A model generated the notes under the pieces. It was not told where the DNA came from, ran no database searches, and was given only the letters and a program-made list of their open reading frames with translations. A stretch of 64,000 bases of DNA, taken from an uncultured Pseudomonadales bacterium. GTDB lineage: Bacteria; Pseudomonadota; Gammaproteobacteria; Pseudomonadales; Azotimanducaceae. The stretch is taken from contig OY282447.1 in assembly GCA_958296165.1 (NCBI GenBank), forward strand, positions 3,224,001-3,288,000, in the 5' to 3' direction. The position numbers and the translations under genes were made by a program. Position 1 is the first letter of the stretch. Each line of letters starts with the position of its first letter. This document shows, piece after piece, positions 1 to 8,462 of this stretch.

Positions 1-1
1 G

Positions 2-169
2 TTCGGCTTCAGCTATGAAGACTACGCCGGTCAGGTGTTGGAGTACCTCGAACCGGATCAGCATGGGCACTTCGCCGGCGAGGCGCGCTGGGCTGAAATC
101 GTCGAGCAATCGTTCGCCTTGGTGGAAGCGACACCGCTTCGGTGCGATGATGGCAAGGTTGGGCAATGA
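2..169 (+). CDS. C-terminal end of a probable AbiEii-type nucleotidyltransferase toxin (partial)
   Basis: The window opens inside a reading frame that runs from base 2 to a TGA at 167-169, giving the last 55 residues of a protein. The tail contains a 'VLEYLEPDQ' stretch followed by a short helix, which resembles the C-terminus of AbiEii/AbiGii nucleotidyltransferase toxins as I remember the family. Its stop overlaps the start of the AbiEi-like gene in an ATGA arrangement, so the two are almost certainly translationally coupled. The catalytic part lies outside the window, so the family call rests on context and weak tail similarity. Confidence 0.5.
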   Translation, partial: FGFSYEDYAGQVLEYLEPDQHGHFAGEARWAEIVEQSFALVEATPLRCDDGKVGQ

Positions 170-780
170 ACAGCCTTGCCTTCCTGCTGCGCCACGCCGT
201 GTTCACTACTCGGCAGTACGCGGTGCTCTGCGACAGCCGCATCGATGTCGCATCTCGCCAATTGGCGCGCCTGTCGCGCCAAGGCGTGGTCGTTCGCGTC
301 ACGCGGGGCGTGTGGGGTCAGCCGGAGCACCCCCGCTTCACGCCGTTCACGGTCGTGCCGTTCCTGCTCGGCAACGAGCAGGGCTACGTGTCTTTCCTAT
401 CCGCCATGCATCTGCATGGGCTGATCGCGCAGATCCCCGGCAGCATCCAAGTGGCCACCACCGGCCACACGCGCTGCCTGGCCACGCCCTTCGCACGCTA
501 CGAGTTCCTGCGCATCCAACCGTCGATGATGCGTGAAGGCGTTGGCACGAGCGCTACGGAACCGGCATACAATATTGCCACTGTCGCCAAAGCGCTCTTG
601 GATACCCTCTACATTGCCACACGCAAAGGTCGCCGATTCGCGAGCCTGCCGGAGCTGGACTTGAGCGAAGTGAGCAAGGCGGAACTGTACCGGCTGCTGG
701 ATCGGCAGGTGTGCGCCACACCCATCCAACGGGCCATCGAAGATCGCCTCGCGGAGCTGGAGGTAGTCGGTGTGCGCTGA
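166..780 (+). CDS. AbiEi-family (type IV) antitoxin-like transcriptional regulator
   Basis: A 204-residue protein. The N-terminal 60 residues look like the winged-helix domain of AbiEi antitoxins ('FTTRQ', then 'LARLSRQGVVVRVTRGVW'), which bind the promoter and autoregulate. The rest matches the AbiEi C-terminal region with its 'GYVSFLSAMHLHGL' core. In type IV systems AbiEi counteracts the AbiEii nucleotidyltransferase. Here the toxin-like frame lies upstream instead of downstream and overlaps by 4 bases. The start ATG is fixed by that overlap. The gene looks intact. The family call is fairly safe; whether the pair is active cannot be told from one half. Confidence 0.72.
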   Translation: MNSLAFLLRHAVFTTRQYAVLCDSRIDVASRQLARLSRQGVVVRVTRGVWGQPEHPRFTPFTVVPFLLGNEQGYVSFLSAMHLHGLIAQIPGSIQVATTGHTRCLATPFARYEFLRIQPSMMREGVGTSATEPAYNIATVAKALLDTLYIATRKGRRFASLPELDLSEVSKAELYRLLDRQVCATPIQRAIEDRLAELEVVGVR

Positions 781-835
781 TTGCACAGCGTCGGCGCCAT
801 CAAGTGTCTGCCGGATTCCGTGCCACGCCGACACC

Positions 836-1057
836 GTGTTGCGACCAACGATCCACGCGGTTGTTTCAGAAAGCGAAGGCGTCCATGTGGCCGAGTGTCT
901 CGAGGTTGCTGTGGTTACGCAGGGCCAGTCGCTGGACGAGACGCTCAGCAACCTGCGCAGGGCGATTGGTCTGTTCCTGGCGGACGAAGATCCGGCCGAA
1001 CTGGGTTTGGTTACCAACCCCCGGCTCGCCGTTAGCTTCGAGACGACGGTGAGTTGA
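836..1057 (+). CDS. HicB-family antitoxin
   Basis: About 73 residues from a GTG at 836. The frame is open further upstream, but the translated upstream part does not look like protein. The core 'IHAVVSESEGVHVAECLEVA' followed by 'QGQSLDETLSNLRRAIGLFL' is the classic HicB fold: a degraded RNase-H-like strand pair, then the helix of the HicB antitoxin. HicB neutralises HicA, a dsRBD-fold mRNA interferase, and the pair is normally adjacent. Here the downstream partner is reduced to a relic. There is no C-terminal DNA-binding extension, which fits short HicB forms. An alternative start is the TTG at 839. Confidence 0.75.
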   Translation: MLRPTIHAVVSESEGVHVAECLEVAVVTQGQSLDETLSNLRRAIGLFLADEDPAELGLVTNPRLAVSFETTVS

Positions 1058-1067
1058 TGTAGCGAAG

Positions 1068-1208
1068 ATGGTGCCACTAAGGCGTCTGACATCTCGTGAA
1101 AAGCAGGCAAAGCGCTTCGTCCCGGACGGCGAACTCAAGGCCGGGTTCTTCCGTGAGTGTGTGCGACAAAATCGCGGTTCCGTTCGTATGGTCGCTTGTG
1201 TGCCGTAG
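1068..1208 (+). pseudogene. HicA toxin relic
   Basis: Eleven bases after hicB a 46-codon frame begins 'MVPLRRLTSRE', the usual HicA N-terminus, and ends with 'FFRECVRQNRGSVRMV', which resembles the HicA 'GFVRVRQRGSHVVM' core. The middle is too short and garbled, and the His that should follow Gly-Ser is replaced by Val (codon GTT). HicA needs that histidine for RNase activity, so the toxin is probably dead. The order antitoxin then toxin fits hicBA loci. Confidence 0.45.
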
Positions 1209-1215
1209 TGGCTCG

Positions 1216-2067
1216 CTACCCGATCTGAATGGTGTCCTTATCAGCCCACACCATCTGCATTGGCAGTCCGAAATCGTCTTGAGGGGGTTGCTCGGGGAGG
1301 AGTTCCAACCTCGCAGCCCGACCGGTCAACGCTGCGACCATCGCGTCGGTGACGTCGTCGCGGGCTACGTCCTTGCGTCGGTAGCAACCGCAAATTTCGT
1401 TCGCCGCGGCTTGTGCGCCCTCCCAACATGCACCGAGCACCGCCATGCGCTCATCGAACCCTGCTCGTGCTTTGGCTCTCTTGTTGTAGCACATTGGCTT
1501 TCTGTCGTTGAGCGCCCAGAAACACAGCTCGGGATGCACTTCCCGAACGATCTCGCGGGCCTTCGCGTCTCGCCTGAGGAGATCGTCGACAGCGCGAACC
1601 TTAGGCAAGATGCTGAAGGTCTGCAAAGTGAGTTTCTTGCCCGTGGCTTCCTTATTGCGGCGACAAGCATAGCGGTACAGGGCGCGTTTCTTGTCTGCGC
1701 TGCAGCCGATGGAGTCTACGGCTTCGAGCGCTGCCCGGGCGGGCGCTGGAAAGACGCTGGAGGCTCTAGATCGCTTTCGTGACAGAGGTCGTCCTCGCCA
1801 CCAGCCAAGTTTGCGCCGTGCGAGAACGTCGCAACAGCGCGGCTCGTCGCGTAAGCCGATAGGAATGTCCACGAGCACAAGATCCCTACTATCGGCGCGG
1901 TTCGTGATTTCACACAAGTCCTCGACGACGCCGTGACAATACTGGCCGGTTGCTTCTAGCGCGAAGTAGAACCAGCCGGCCGGGCAGCCATCTACGCCCC
2001 ATGACAGAAGCGGCTCGCGCCCCGCAGGGTTGCTTCGCTCTGTCAGTACACTGTTTCGCTCTGCCAT
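1216..2067 (-). CDS. DUF429 family protein (predicted RNase H-fold nuclease)
   Basis: A 283-residue protein with the DUF429 pattern: an N-terminal 'WGVDGCPAGWFY' strand, a central 'LVLVDIPIGL' with the acidic residue expected in the RNase H-like fold, a 'FPAPARAAL' segment, 'EVHPELCFWALN', and a C-terminal 'DDVTDAMVAALTG'. DUF429 proteins are predicted metal-dependent nucleases of unknown substrate. The gene stands alone and converges on the hicBA remnant. The first about 20 residues are poorly conserved in appearance, so the true start may be slightly downstream. Confidence 0.8.
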   Translation of the reverse strand: MAERNSVLTERSNPAGREPLLSWGVDGCPAGWFYFALEATGQYCHGVVEDLCEITNRADSRDLVLVDIPIGLRDEPRCCDVLARRKLGWWRGRPLSRKRSRASSVFPAPARAALEAVDSIGCSADKKRALYRYACRRNKEATGKKLTLQTFSILPKVRAVDDLLRRDAKAREIVREVHPELCFWALNDRKPMCYNKRAKARAGFDERMAVLGACWEGAQAAANEICGCYRRKDVARDDVTDAMVAALTGRAARLELLPEQPPQDDFGLPMQMVWADKDTIQIG

Positions 2068-2291
2068 GGCAACTCAATATACAGCTAGGGCAGGGCCATC
2101 GCATTTGGGGATTCTTCGGGTTACGTGGCCAAGCGGCTTGTAGCTGTTTTGGCGGACCGTTGGGCGACGAGACGACATTTTATGTCCAATGAGTCGCCCT
2201 GTTCGTAGCAACGGCCGGTTGTGGCCCGGCCAACAAACCCGCAAGCTAGTGGTTTGAACCCGTACATGAATCGATCCAGGCAGGAGAGCAC
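2068..2291. other. Divergent intergenic region with a GC-rich hairpin
   Basis: The 224 bases between the DUF429 gene and the PEP-synthase-like gene must hold both promoters. The only structure I see is a perfect 6-bp inverted repeat, GGCCGG at 2213-2218 and CCGGCC at 2226-2231, with a 7-base loop, about 60 bases before the downstream start. It could be a weak stem in the 5' leader. I see no recognisable riboswitch or tRNA. Confidence 0.3.
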
Positions 2292-5129
2292 ATGCCGGCA
2301 TTCACCACCTCGATAGACACCAACGCCGATGGCTTGGAAACCGTTGGCGGCAAGGGGCGGTCGCTCGCTCGCATGGCGCGAGCGGGCTTCGCTGTGCCTG
2401 GCGGGTTCCAGATCAAGACGGACGCCTATCGGCGTTTCGTGGCGGAGCACGGATTGCAGGAGCGCATCGTCACCTTGGCGCGCCCGCACCTCGATGTGAA
2501 AACCCGCGCCGTGTCTTTCGAGCAGGCGTCCGCGGACATCCGGGCGCTATTCGCCGCGCACGCCATCGACGCGGCCGTTGAGGCCGAAATCCGCACCGCG
2601 TACGCCGCGCTGGCCAATACGCCGCCAGTGGCGGTGCGTTCATCTGCCACGGCGGAAGATTTGCCTGGGCTCTCCTTCGCGGGCCAACAGGAGACGTTCC
2701 TAAACGTCACGGGCGCCGACGCTGTCGTGGCGGCCACGAAGGATTGCTGGGCTTCGCTATGGACCGCGCAGGCGATCAGTTACCGCCATCAGAACGGCAT
2801 CGATCAGAGCGTCGTGGCCATGGCGGTGGTGGTGCAGATCATGGTGCCTTCGGAAGTGTCCGGCATCTTGTTCACCGCCAACCCGGCCACTGGCGAGCGC
2901 TCGGAGATGATCGTGAACGCCAGCTTCGGGTTGGGCGAAGCGGTGGTGAGCGGCCAAGTAACGCCAGACACCTACATCGTCGATCGCGACACCCTCGCCG
3001 CCAAGGAGACCGTCATCGGGGCGAAGGAGCAGCAGATCGTCGCCGCCGGAGACCAAGGCACCCGTTTGGCGGACATCGACGCGAGCGAACGGGACCGCGC
3101 GTCGCTCACGAACGCCATGCTCGAGGAGCTCGCGAACACAGCCTTGCGCGTGGAAGCGCTGAACGAAGGCGTGCCGCAAGACATCGAATGGGCGTTCTCG
3201 GGCGGCAAGCTGCACCTGCTGCAGTCGCGCCCCATCACCAATCTACCAGTGCAGCCCATCGAACTGGAGTGGGTTCCGAGCCCCCCGGCCAAGTACCTAA
3301 GCCGTCGACAAATCGTGGAGAACATGCCGGATCCGATCTGTCCGTTGTTCGAGGAGCTCTACCTCACCGAGGGCTTGGAGTCGACGCGCAAAGGACGCAG
3401 CTTGATGGTGGGCGGCGGCCCCATGTTCGTCACGCTCAACGGCTATGCATACCAGCGCTTCGACTGGCCGCAGCTGCATGCCTTCAAGATCGGCGACGCC
3501 AAGCGAGAACCCATCGCCGAAGCCGAAATAGACCAAGCCGAATACGAGGCAATGGAAGCCGAGCGGCGCAAGTTCGAAGATGCGGCGCGTGTGCGCAAGA
3601 TGCAGCAGCGCGATCAAGCCGAACACGACTTGGCGATGTTTGCAGAGCAGCTAGACGAGGAGGATCGCTCTGCCTTCAACGCTTGGGCGGCTGATCGCAG
3701 CGCGGAGGAACGCTATGCCATAACCATGCCAGAGAGCAAGAATCCAACTTTTACGGCCTTCAACAACACGAGGATGAACGACCGCCAGCTCAAGGAGTGG
3801 CACGACGTCACTCGGCCGCGCCTAGTAGGCATTGGCGAGAAGTGGAAGGAGCTCCACGTGGCGTCGGCGTCGGACGAAGAACTGCTGGCCGGCATCCGCG
3901 AAATGGGCATGGAGGAGGGCTATTACTGGTCCAGCAATGCCAGCCACACCTTCGGCGTTGCCAAGTCCACGGACGATCAATTGCAGTGTTTCCTGCGCGA
4001 GGCGCTGCCGGACCACCACTTCATCAGCGGCCAATTCCTCTCCGGCATTGAATCCAAGACCATGCTGGCAAACGCGGACCTGTTCGAGATCGCGCAGCTT
4101 GTACGCGCCAACGAGGATCTCGCTTGGCTGATAGCGGTGACGCCCTCGAAGTTCCTCATGGACGCCTTGCAGCGCCGCAACGACGGCGGCGCAGTCTTGG
4201 AGGGCATCGACGCCTACCTCAAGACGTACGGCCACCAGGGCTACAGCATGGATTTCATGGAACCCACCCAGATCGAAGATCCCTCGGCCCTGTTCGCCAC
4301 GCTCAAGGGCATGGTGCAGGACGAGAACTACCATCCGAAGAATCAGGAGATCCGCGCCGCCAAGGTGCGCGAAGAGAAGTACGACGAAATCGCCCAGCTG
4401 CTCGATGGCCTGCCGTTTTGGCAGTTCCGCTTTCGTCTTTGGCTTGCCCGACGCTACAACTACATCCGCGAGGAAGTCGCCTTCCACTTCGGCTACACGT
4501 GGTCCGTGCTGCGCCCGATGGCGGAGGAACTCGGCCGCCGCATGACGGACGCCGGCACGTTCCGGCAGCCGGACGACGCTTACTTCCTCGTTACCGAGGA
4601 ACTGCAGCGTGCGATCGCGGCACGTGAGCGCGGCGCGGCGCTACCGGAACTCGGCGATTTGGCCGCCGAACGGCGCGAACTGCGCGAGGCGCGCAAGCGC
4701 CATCATCCGCCCGGCACCGTGCCCGCCGAAGCCAGCAGCATCGACGGTATCGCGTTCAAGGAAACACAGATCAAGAACGACGACGCCAGCGACACCATGC
4801 GCGGCTTCCCAGTGAGCTCCGGGCGCGTCACGGCCTTGGCGAGCGTGATCCTCGGCCCTGGCGAGTTCGACAAGATGCAGGTTGGTTCCATCCTCGTGAG
4901 CCCGTTGACCACGCCAGCCTGGACCCAGCTGTTCGCCCAGGCCGTCGGCCTCGTCACCGACATGGGCAGCATCCTGGCGCACGGCTCCATCGTCGCCCGC
5001 GAATACGGTATTCCAGCGGTGCTCGGCGTCGGCAATGGCACCGTGCGGATCAAGCACGGCCAGATGCTCACCATAGATGGCGACGCCGGCACCGTGGTGA
5101 TCCACGACGAAGATGGCGAGGACGACTAG
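2292..5129 (+). CDS. PEP-synthase / rifampicin-phosphotransferase-like dikinase
   Basis: A 945-residue protein. Residues about 5-320 form the pyruvate-phosphate-dikinase ATP-grasp domain ('VGGKGRSLARM', 'VRSSATAEDLPGLSFAGQQ', 'LLQSRPIT'). A long middle domain of about 480 residues follows. The last about 80 residues are the swivelling phosphohistidine domain ('GSILAHGSIVAREYGIPAV'), with the catalytic His in 'LAHGS'. There is no C-terminal PEP-binding TIM barrel, so it is not a true PpsA. The three-part layout and length match rifampicin phosphotransferase and related small-molecule dikinases, which move phosphate from ATP through His to a substrate bound by the middle domain. The substrate is unknown. 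The start has a good AGGAG site. Confidence 0.82.
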   Translation: MPAFTTSIDTNADGLETVGGKGRSLARMARAGFAVPGGFQIKTDAYRRFVAEHGLQERIVTLARPHLDVKTRAVSFEQASADIRALFAAHAIDAAVEAEIRTAYAALANTPPVAVRSSATAEDLPGLSFAGQQETFLNVTGADAVVAATKDCWASLWTAQAISYRHQNGIDQSVVAMAVVVQIMVPSEVSGILFTANPATGERSEMIVNASFGLGEAVVSGQVTPDTYIVDRDTLAAKETVIGAKEQQIVAAGDQGTRLADIDASERDRASLTNAMLEELANTALRVEALNEGVPQDIEWAFSGGKLHLLQSRPITNLPVQPIELEWVPSPPAKYLSRRQIVENMPDPICPLFEELYLTEGLESTRKGRSLMVGGGPMFVTLNGYAYQRFDWPQLHAFKIGDAKREPIAEAEIDQAEYEAMEAERRKFEDAARVRKMQQRDQAEHDLAMFAEQLDEEDRSAFNAWAADRSAEERYAITMPESKNPTFTAFNNTRMNDRQLKEWHDVTRPRLVGIGEKWKELHVASASDEELLAGIREMGMEEGYYWSSNASHTFGVAKSTDDQLQCFLREALPDHHFISGQFLSGIESKTMLANADLFEIAQLVRANEDLAWLIAVTPSKFLMDALQRRNDGGAVLEGIDAYLKTYGHQGYSMDFMEPTQIEDPSALFATLKGMVQDENYHPKNQEIRAAKVREEKYDEIAQLLDGLPFWQFRFRLWLARRYNYIREEVAFHFGYTWSVLRPMAEELGRRMTDAGTFRQPDDAYFLVTEELQRAIAARERGAALPELGDLAAERRELREARKRHHPPGTVPAEASSIDGIAFKETQIKNDDASDTMRGFPVSSGRVTALASVILGPGEFDKMQVGSILVSPLTTPAWTQLFAQAVGLVTDMGSILAHGSIVAREYGIPAVLGVGNGTVRIKHGQMLTIDGDAGTVVIHDEDGEDD

Positions 5130-5138
5130 GCTCTGTGA

Positions 5139-5495
5139 TTGGCTCTGAGCGTCATGGTGGTGGTGAACCGCGACGCCGCGCCCTACTTGCGGATGAACCG
5201 CGCCGAACGCGGCAATTGGGTGCGCTTCCGCGCGCTTGCCAGCGCCGGACGGGACGCCCACGGCGCCGTCGTGTCTGCAAGCGTTGGCGGTGTGCGCCAG
5301 CGCCGCGACGTACAACCGGCCGCCAGCTATCTGGCATCCAACGACCCGCGCGTACACTTCGGCCTGGGCAATGCGCGTGCTGTACACGACGTGGTGGTGC
5401 GCTGGCCAGGCGGCGAACGGGAAGCGTTTGGCGATTTCGCAGCCGACGCCGACTACGCGCTCGTGCGCGGCACCGGAACGCCGATTTCCGAGTGA
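5139..5495 (+). pseudogene. 3' stump of an ASPIC/UnbV (CRTAC1-type) protein
   Basis: This frame encodes only the end of an ASPIC/UnbV protein: 'VVVNRDAAPYLRMNR', then 'GNWVRFRALASAGRDAHGAVV' ending 'PAASYLASNDPRVHFGLGNA' and 'VVVRWPGGE'. Full proteins of this family are 500-700 residues with FG-GAP/VCBS propeller repeats ahead of this domain and are exported. Here the coding sequence begins abruptly 10 bases after the dikinase stop, with no start codon at a sensible position (TTG at 5139) and no signal peptide. It reads as the remainder of a gene whose 5' part was removed by a deletion. Its TGA overlaps the GTG of the TPR lipoprotein, a usual partner of this family. Confidence 0.7.
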
Positions 5496-6906
5496 ACTGG
5501 CCGCGGGCTCTTCCGCTGTTGTGCGCCATCGGCGTATTGGCAGCCTGTGCGCCCGGCACTGCCGGCGTGGGCGAACCGGTGGTGGCTGGCGTGGAGACGC
5601 CGGACGAGGAGCTATCGCAATATCTCGGCGACCTCTTGGCCACGGCGCGCGCCTTGCCGGAGTCCGGCCGAATGCGCGGTCGGCTGGGCATGGCATACGA
5701 GGTCAACGGTTTCCTGGCCGCGGCCCGCGCCAGCTACGAGCAGGCCGAGACCCTGGCGCCGGAGGATTTCCGCTGGCCGTACTTCGGTGCCCGCCTCGCA
5801 GCGAGAGAGGGCGATGCCGAAGGCGCTCTGGCGCGATTGGCGCGGGCGCTGGCCATCGACGCGGACTACGCGCCGGCGTGGCTGTGGCGCGGCACTTGGC
5901 TGCTTGATCTGCACCGTGCCAGCGAAGCCCTGGCCGCCTTTCAACAGGCCGCCGCCCTGGGCGCCGCGCAAGAAGCGGATTTCGGATGCGCCCAGGCACT
6001 CATCGCGCAAGGCAAGCACGCGGAGGCCGCCGAGCTGCTCATGCCTCTGGCAGAGCGCCTGGGCCATCCCGCCGTCTACCGTGCGCTCGGCCAGACGTTG
6101 CGTGTACTTGGGCGCATCGACGACGCCCGTATCGCTCTGGCGCGGGGCAGCGAGACGCGACCTTTCGAGTGGGCCGACGAGCGCCAGCGCGAGAAGACCG
6201 CCCACGCCCGGGGCTATGCGAGCTTCGACTTGGCGCAGAAATTGTCCAGCGCCGGCCGCAGCGCCGAAGCCTTGGCGATCTTCGACCGACTGCGCCAACG
6301 CCACCCGGCCGAGCAATGCGGACGCCCAGAGAGATTCTTCTTCGCCTGCAATCTGCTGAACTCTTCACGCATCGCCTACGCGCGCGCCGACCGCTTGCCC
6401 GAAGCGTTGCAGACGGCACAGCGCGGCTTGGCGATGAATCCCGATTTCGTGCCTTTCCACCTCAGCATCGCCAGCCACTATCGCCAACTGCGGGATTTCG
6501 ACGCTGCGTTGCGCCACCTCGAACGCGCCGTGACGCTGAATCCCCATTTGGGCCACGCACGCGTGCAGCTTGGCCGAGTGCTGTTCGCTTTGGGTAGCTT
6601 CGACGAAGCCAAGGCCGCGTTCGGCGAGGCGCTGCGCTTGGCGCATCCACAACGCTGTTCTATCTGGGCATGGTGGAAGCGGAACAGAAGAACTGGCCGC
6701 AGGCGATCGAACGCTTCGGCCGTGCCGTTCGGCTAGACCCCGGTTTGGCCGTAGGCCATCTCTATCTGGCTCGCAGCCTAGGTGAAGCGGGACGCATCAG
6801 CGAAGCGCGCGCGGCGCTGCGCGAAGCCGCTGCGCTTGGCGCACTAGAAAGCAACATCGCGGCCACCAAACGGCGCTTGTCGGAGCAGGAGAGTGCGTTG
6901 CGGTGA
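5492..6906 (+). pseudogene. TPR-repeat lipoprotein, frameshifted near the 3' end
   Basis: Starts at a GTG overlapping the ASPIC stop (GTGA). The first 20 residues form a lipoprotein signal with lipobox 'LAAC', so the product would be anchored in the envelope. It is followed by roughly eight TPR-like helix pairs ('LARALAIDADYAPAWLWRGTWL', 'LEEAVTLNP'-like units). The frame is lost at about 6650: upstream the protein reads '...GEALRLAHPQ', and the natural continuation 'TLFYLGMVEAEQKNWPQ' lies in another frame and runs to a stop at 6906. A single indel therefore cuts off the last TPRs. Such lipoproteins travel with CRTAC1/ASPIC proteins, whose own gene is truncated here. Confidence 0.75.
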
Positions 6907-6957
6907 CGCGCCTTCGTCTTGGTGGTGTGTGGCGCGATACGAACTCGGCTGCGAGAG

Positions 6958-7593
6958 CTACCTCTCCACGCCGCACAGCGCCACGAAGGCATCCTTCTGC
7001 GCCGTAGTCATCTGCGCGAACACCGGCACGCCCAACTTCGTAACGGGCAGGTCGGCGAACTCCGGCGAAGGCGCTTGCAGGCTGGCTGCGATGTTGTGCA
7101 GGCCGCCGCCCTGTTCGCTGCCCTTGCCGAGCGCGGCACCGATTTCCTGCGGCCAAACCGCCTTGGGGCCGCCGCCTAAGCCGAGTGGATTGGTCTTGCC
7201 CAGGTATTTCTCCATTTCGCCGAACATCTCCTGCTCGTCCGCTCGGCGCTGGCGCTGACCTTCACGTCCGTACTTGGAACGCGATTGGTTGCAGATGGAC
7301 GCCCACGGCATCTTCACATGGAAGCCGGGCAGGGCGCGGCACTCGTCGGGAGCGCCGTCGCCGCCGCTGACGCGGCCGTCCTTCACCATGATGTAGTAGG
7401 CGGCCATTGCCCGTCCGCCGGCGAGCAGCCGCTGCGGCGCATGGGTGTAGATTTCGCTGAATCCCCACTCTAGGTGCTGGGGCAGGCCAGCATCCTCCAA
7501 CAACTGCGCACCGTACTTGGCACATGCTTCGCACCACGCCTTGGAACCGAACTCGCCAACCGGCTGCAGCGCCGCCACGTCTATCTCGGCCAC
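6958..7593 (-). CDS. Conserved-looking protein of unknown function
   Basis: A 211-residue soluble protein from a GTG with a clear AAGGAG site just upstream. It is rich in Gly and Ala, has about five cysteines ('WCEACAKYG', 'ICNQS') and no signal peptide or membrane segment. The central part 'EWGFSEIYTHAPQRLLAGGRAMAAYYIMVKDGRVSGGDGAP' looks folded and well formed, so the gene is real, but I do not recognise the family. It sits 50 bases downstream of the PhyH-like dioxygenase gene on the same strand and could be co-transcribed with it. Confidence 0.6.
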   Translation of the reverse strand: MAEIDVAALQPVGEFGSKAWCEACAKYGAQLLEDAGLPQHLEWGFSEIYTHAPQRLLAGGRAMAAYYIMVKDGRVSGGDGAPDECRALPGFHVKMPWASICNQSRSKYGREGQRQRRADEQEMFGEMEKYLGKTNPLGLGGGPKAVWPQEIGAALGKGSEQGGGLHNIAASLQAPSPEFADLPVTKLGVPVFAQMTTAQKDAFVALCGVER

Positions 7594-7645
7594 CTTTCTC
7601 TCTCCTTTTTGACTACTGCTCTTGACTACTTGCTTGGAATACTGC

Positions 7646-8401
7646 CTAGCCTACTGCTCTTGCAGCGGCCTCGATCTTCGCCATCTTCGATTGCCACTGC
7701 GGGTTCTTCATCAGCACAGCGTTAGCCTGTGCGCCCCAATAGAAGAACGACACGGCACGGCGCGGGCGTCCGGATAGGTTCGGGCCAGACCAATGAACGG
7801 TCAACGAGTTGTGTACCACGGCGTCGCCCGGTTCCACCACGGCGGCTATCGCGCTTGGCGACGACGTGTCGAAATCGTTGAAGACGCCTTTCGAGTGCTC
7901 CGCCAAGTGAGAGCCGCGGCCGTAGTGCAAACAGCCGTTTTCCGGCGTGGCGGCGTCGAGCGCGATCCACAGGGTGGCGCCTACGCCCGGCCCGCGGCCT
8001 CGGCCGCCGCCGTCGATGTGGGGTTGCACGGTCTCCTCGGTACCGCTCGGCTTGTCGAACCATGCCGCCGTCGCAGGCACCAGTTCGTCGCCGATCAGCG
8101 CTTTCATGAGCGGCACATGCTTGCCGTAGTTGAGTTGCTCGTCGAACCACGGGTGCTCTTTCTGCAAGTTCTTGAGGACGTTGGAGAACTTGCCTGGCGC
8201 AGCGCTCTTCTTCACCTCCTCCGCCTTCCCCGCCTGCTCCGCCTTCAAGCTGGCCAGACGGGCGAATGTCGCGTGCGCGGTGGCCTCGGCGCGTTCGCGT
8301 AGATTGGCGAGCTCCTCGTCGTTCAGGTGGCCGCGCAGGACGAGGAAGCCGTCGCTGTCGAAGCGCCGCTTTGCCTCGTCGAACGGCGTAGTCGTTGCCA
8401 T
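7646..8401 (-). CDS. Phytanoyl-CoA dioxygenase (PhyH) family protein
   Basis: About 251 residues from the ATG at 8401, chosen because it has a GAGGG site and the extra upstream codons look non-coding. PhyH enzymes are Fe(II)/2-oxoglutarate oxygenases on a jelly-roll fold. The iron-binding HxD is in 'VQPHIDGGG' and the distal His in 'VVHNSLTVHWSGPN', followed by the oxoglutarate-binding Arg in 'SGRPRRAVSFFY'. The entry segment 'DSDGFLVLRGHLNDEELANL' is typical. A charged Lys/Glu-rich stretch between the first helices is a small insertion. Substrate unknown; this family hydroxylates many lipids and natural products. Confidence 0.85.
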   Translation of the reverse strand: MATTTPFDEAKRRFDSDGFLVLRGHLNDEELANLRERAEATAHATFARLASLKAEQAGKAEEVKKSAAPGKFSNVLKNLQKEHPWFDEQLNYGKHVPLMKALIGDELVPATAAWFDKPSGTEETVQPHIDGGGRGRGPGVGATLWIALDAATPENGCLHYGRGSHLAEHSKGVFNDFDTSSPSAIAAVVEPGDAVVHNSLTVHWSGPNLSGRPRRAVSFFYWGAQANAVLMKNPQWQSKMAKIEAAARAVG

Positions 8402-8462
8402 TGGCTGCCCTCGAGCGTGTGCGATGTGCAACTATACCGCGCAAGGCGGCTGCAAGTCGCGC

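Noticed and set aside
2213-2231. Hairpin as a terminator
   Set aside because: The stem is only 6 bp with no following T-run; it may be a 5' leader stem at most.
4641-5696. Long minus-strand frame across the dikinase end and ASPIC stump
   Set aside because: Crosses unrelated genes and shows no domain or start site.
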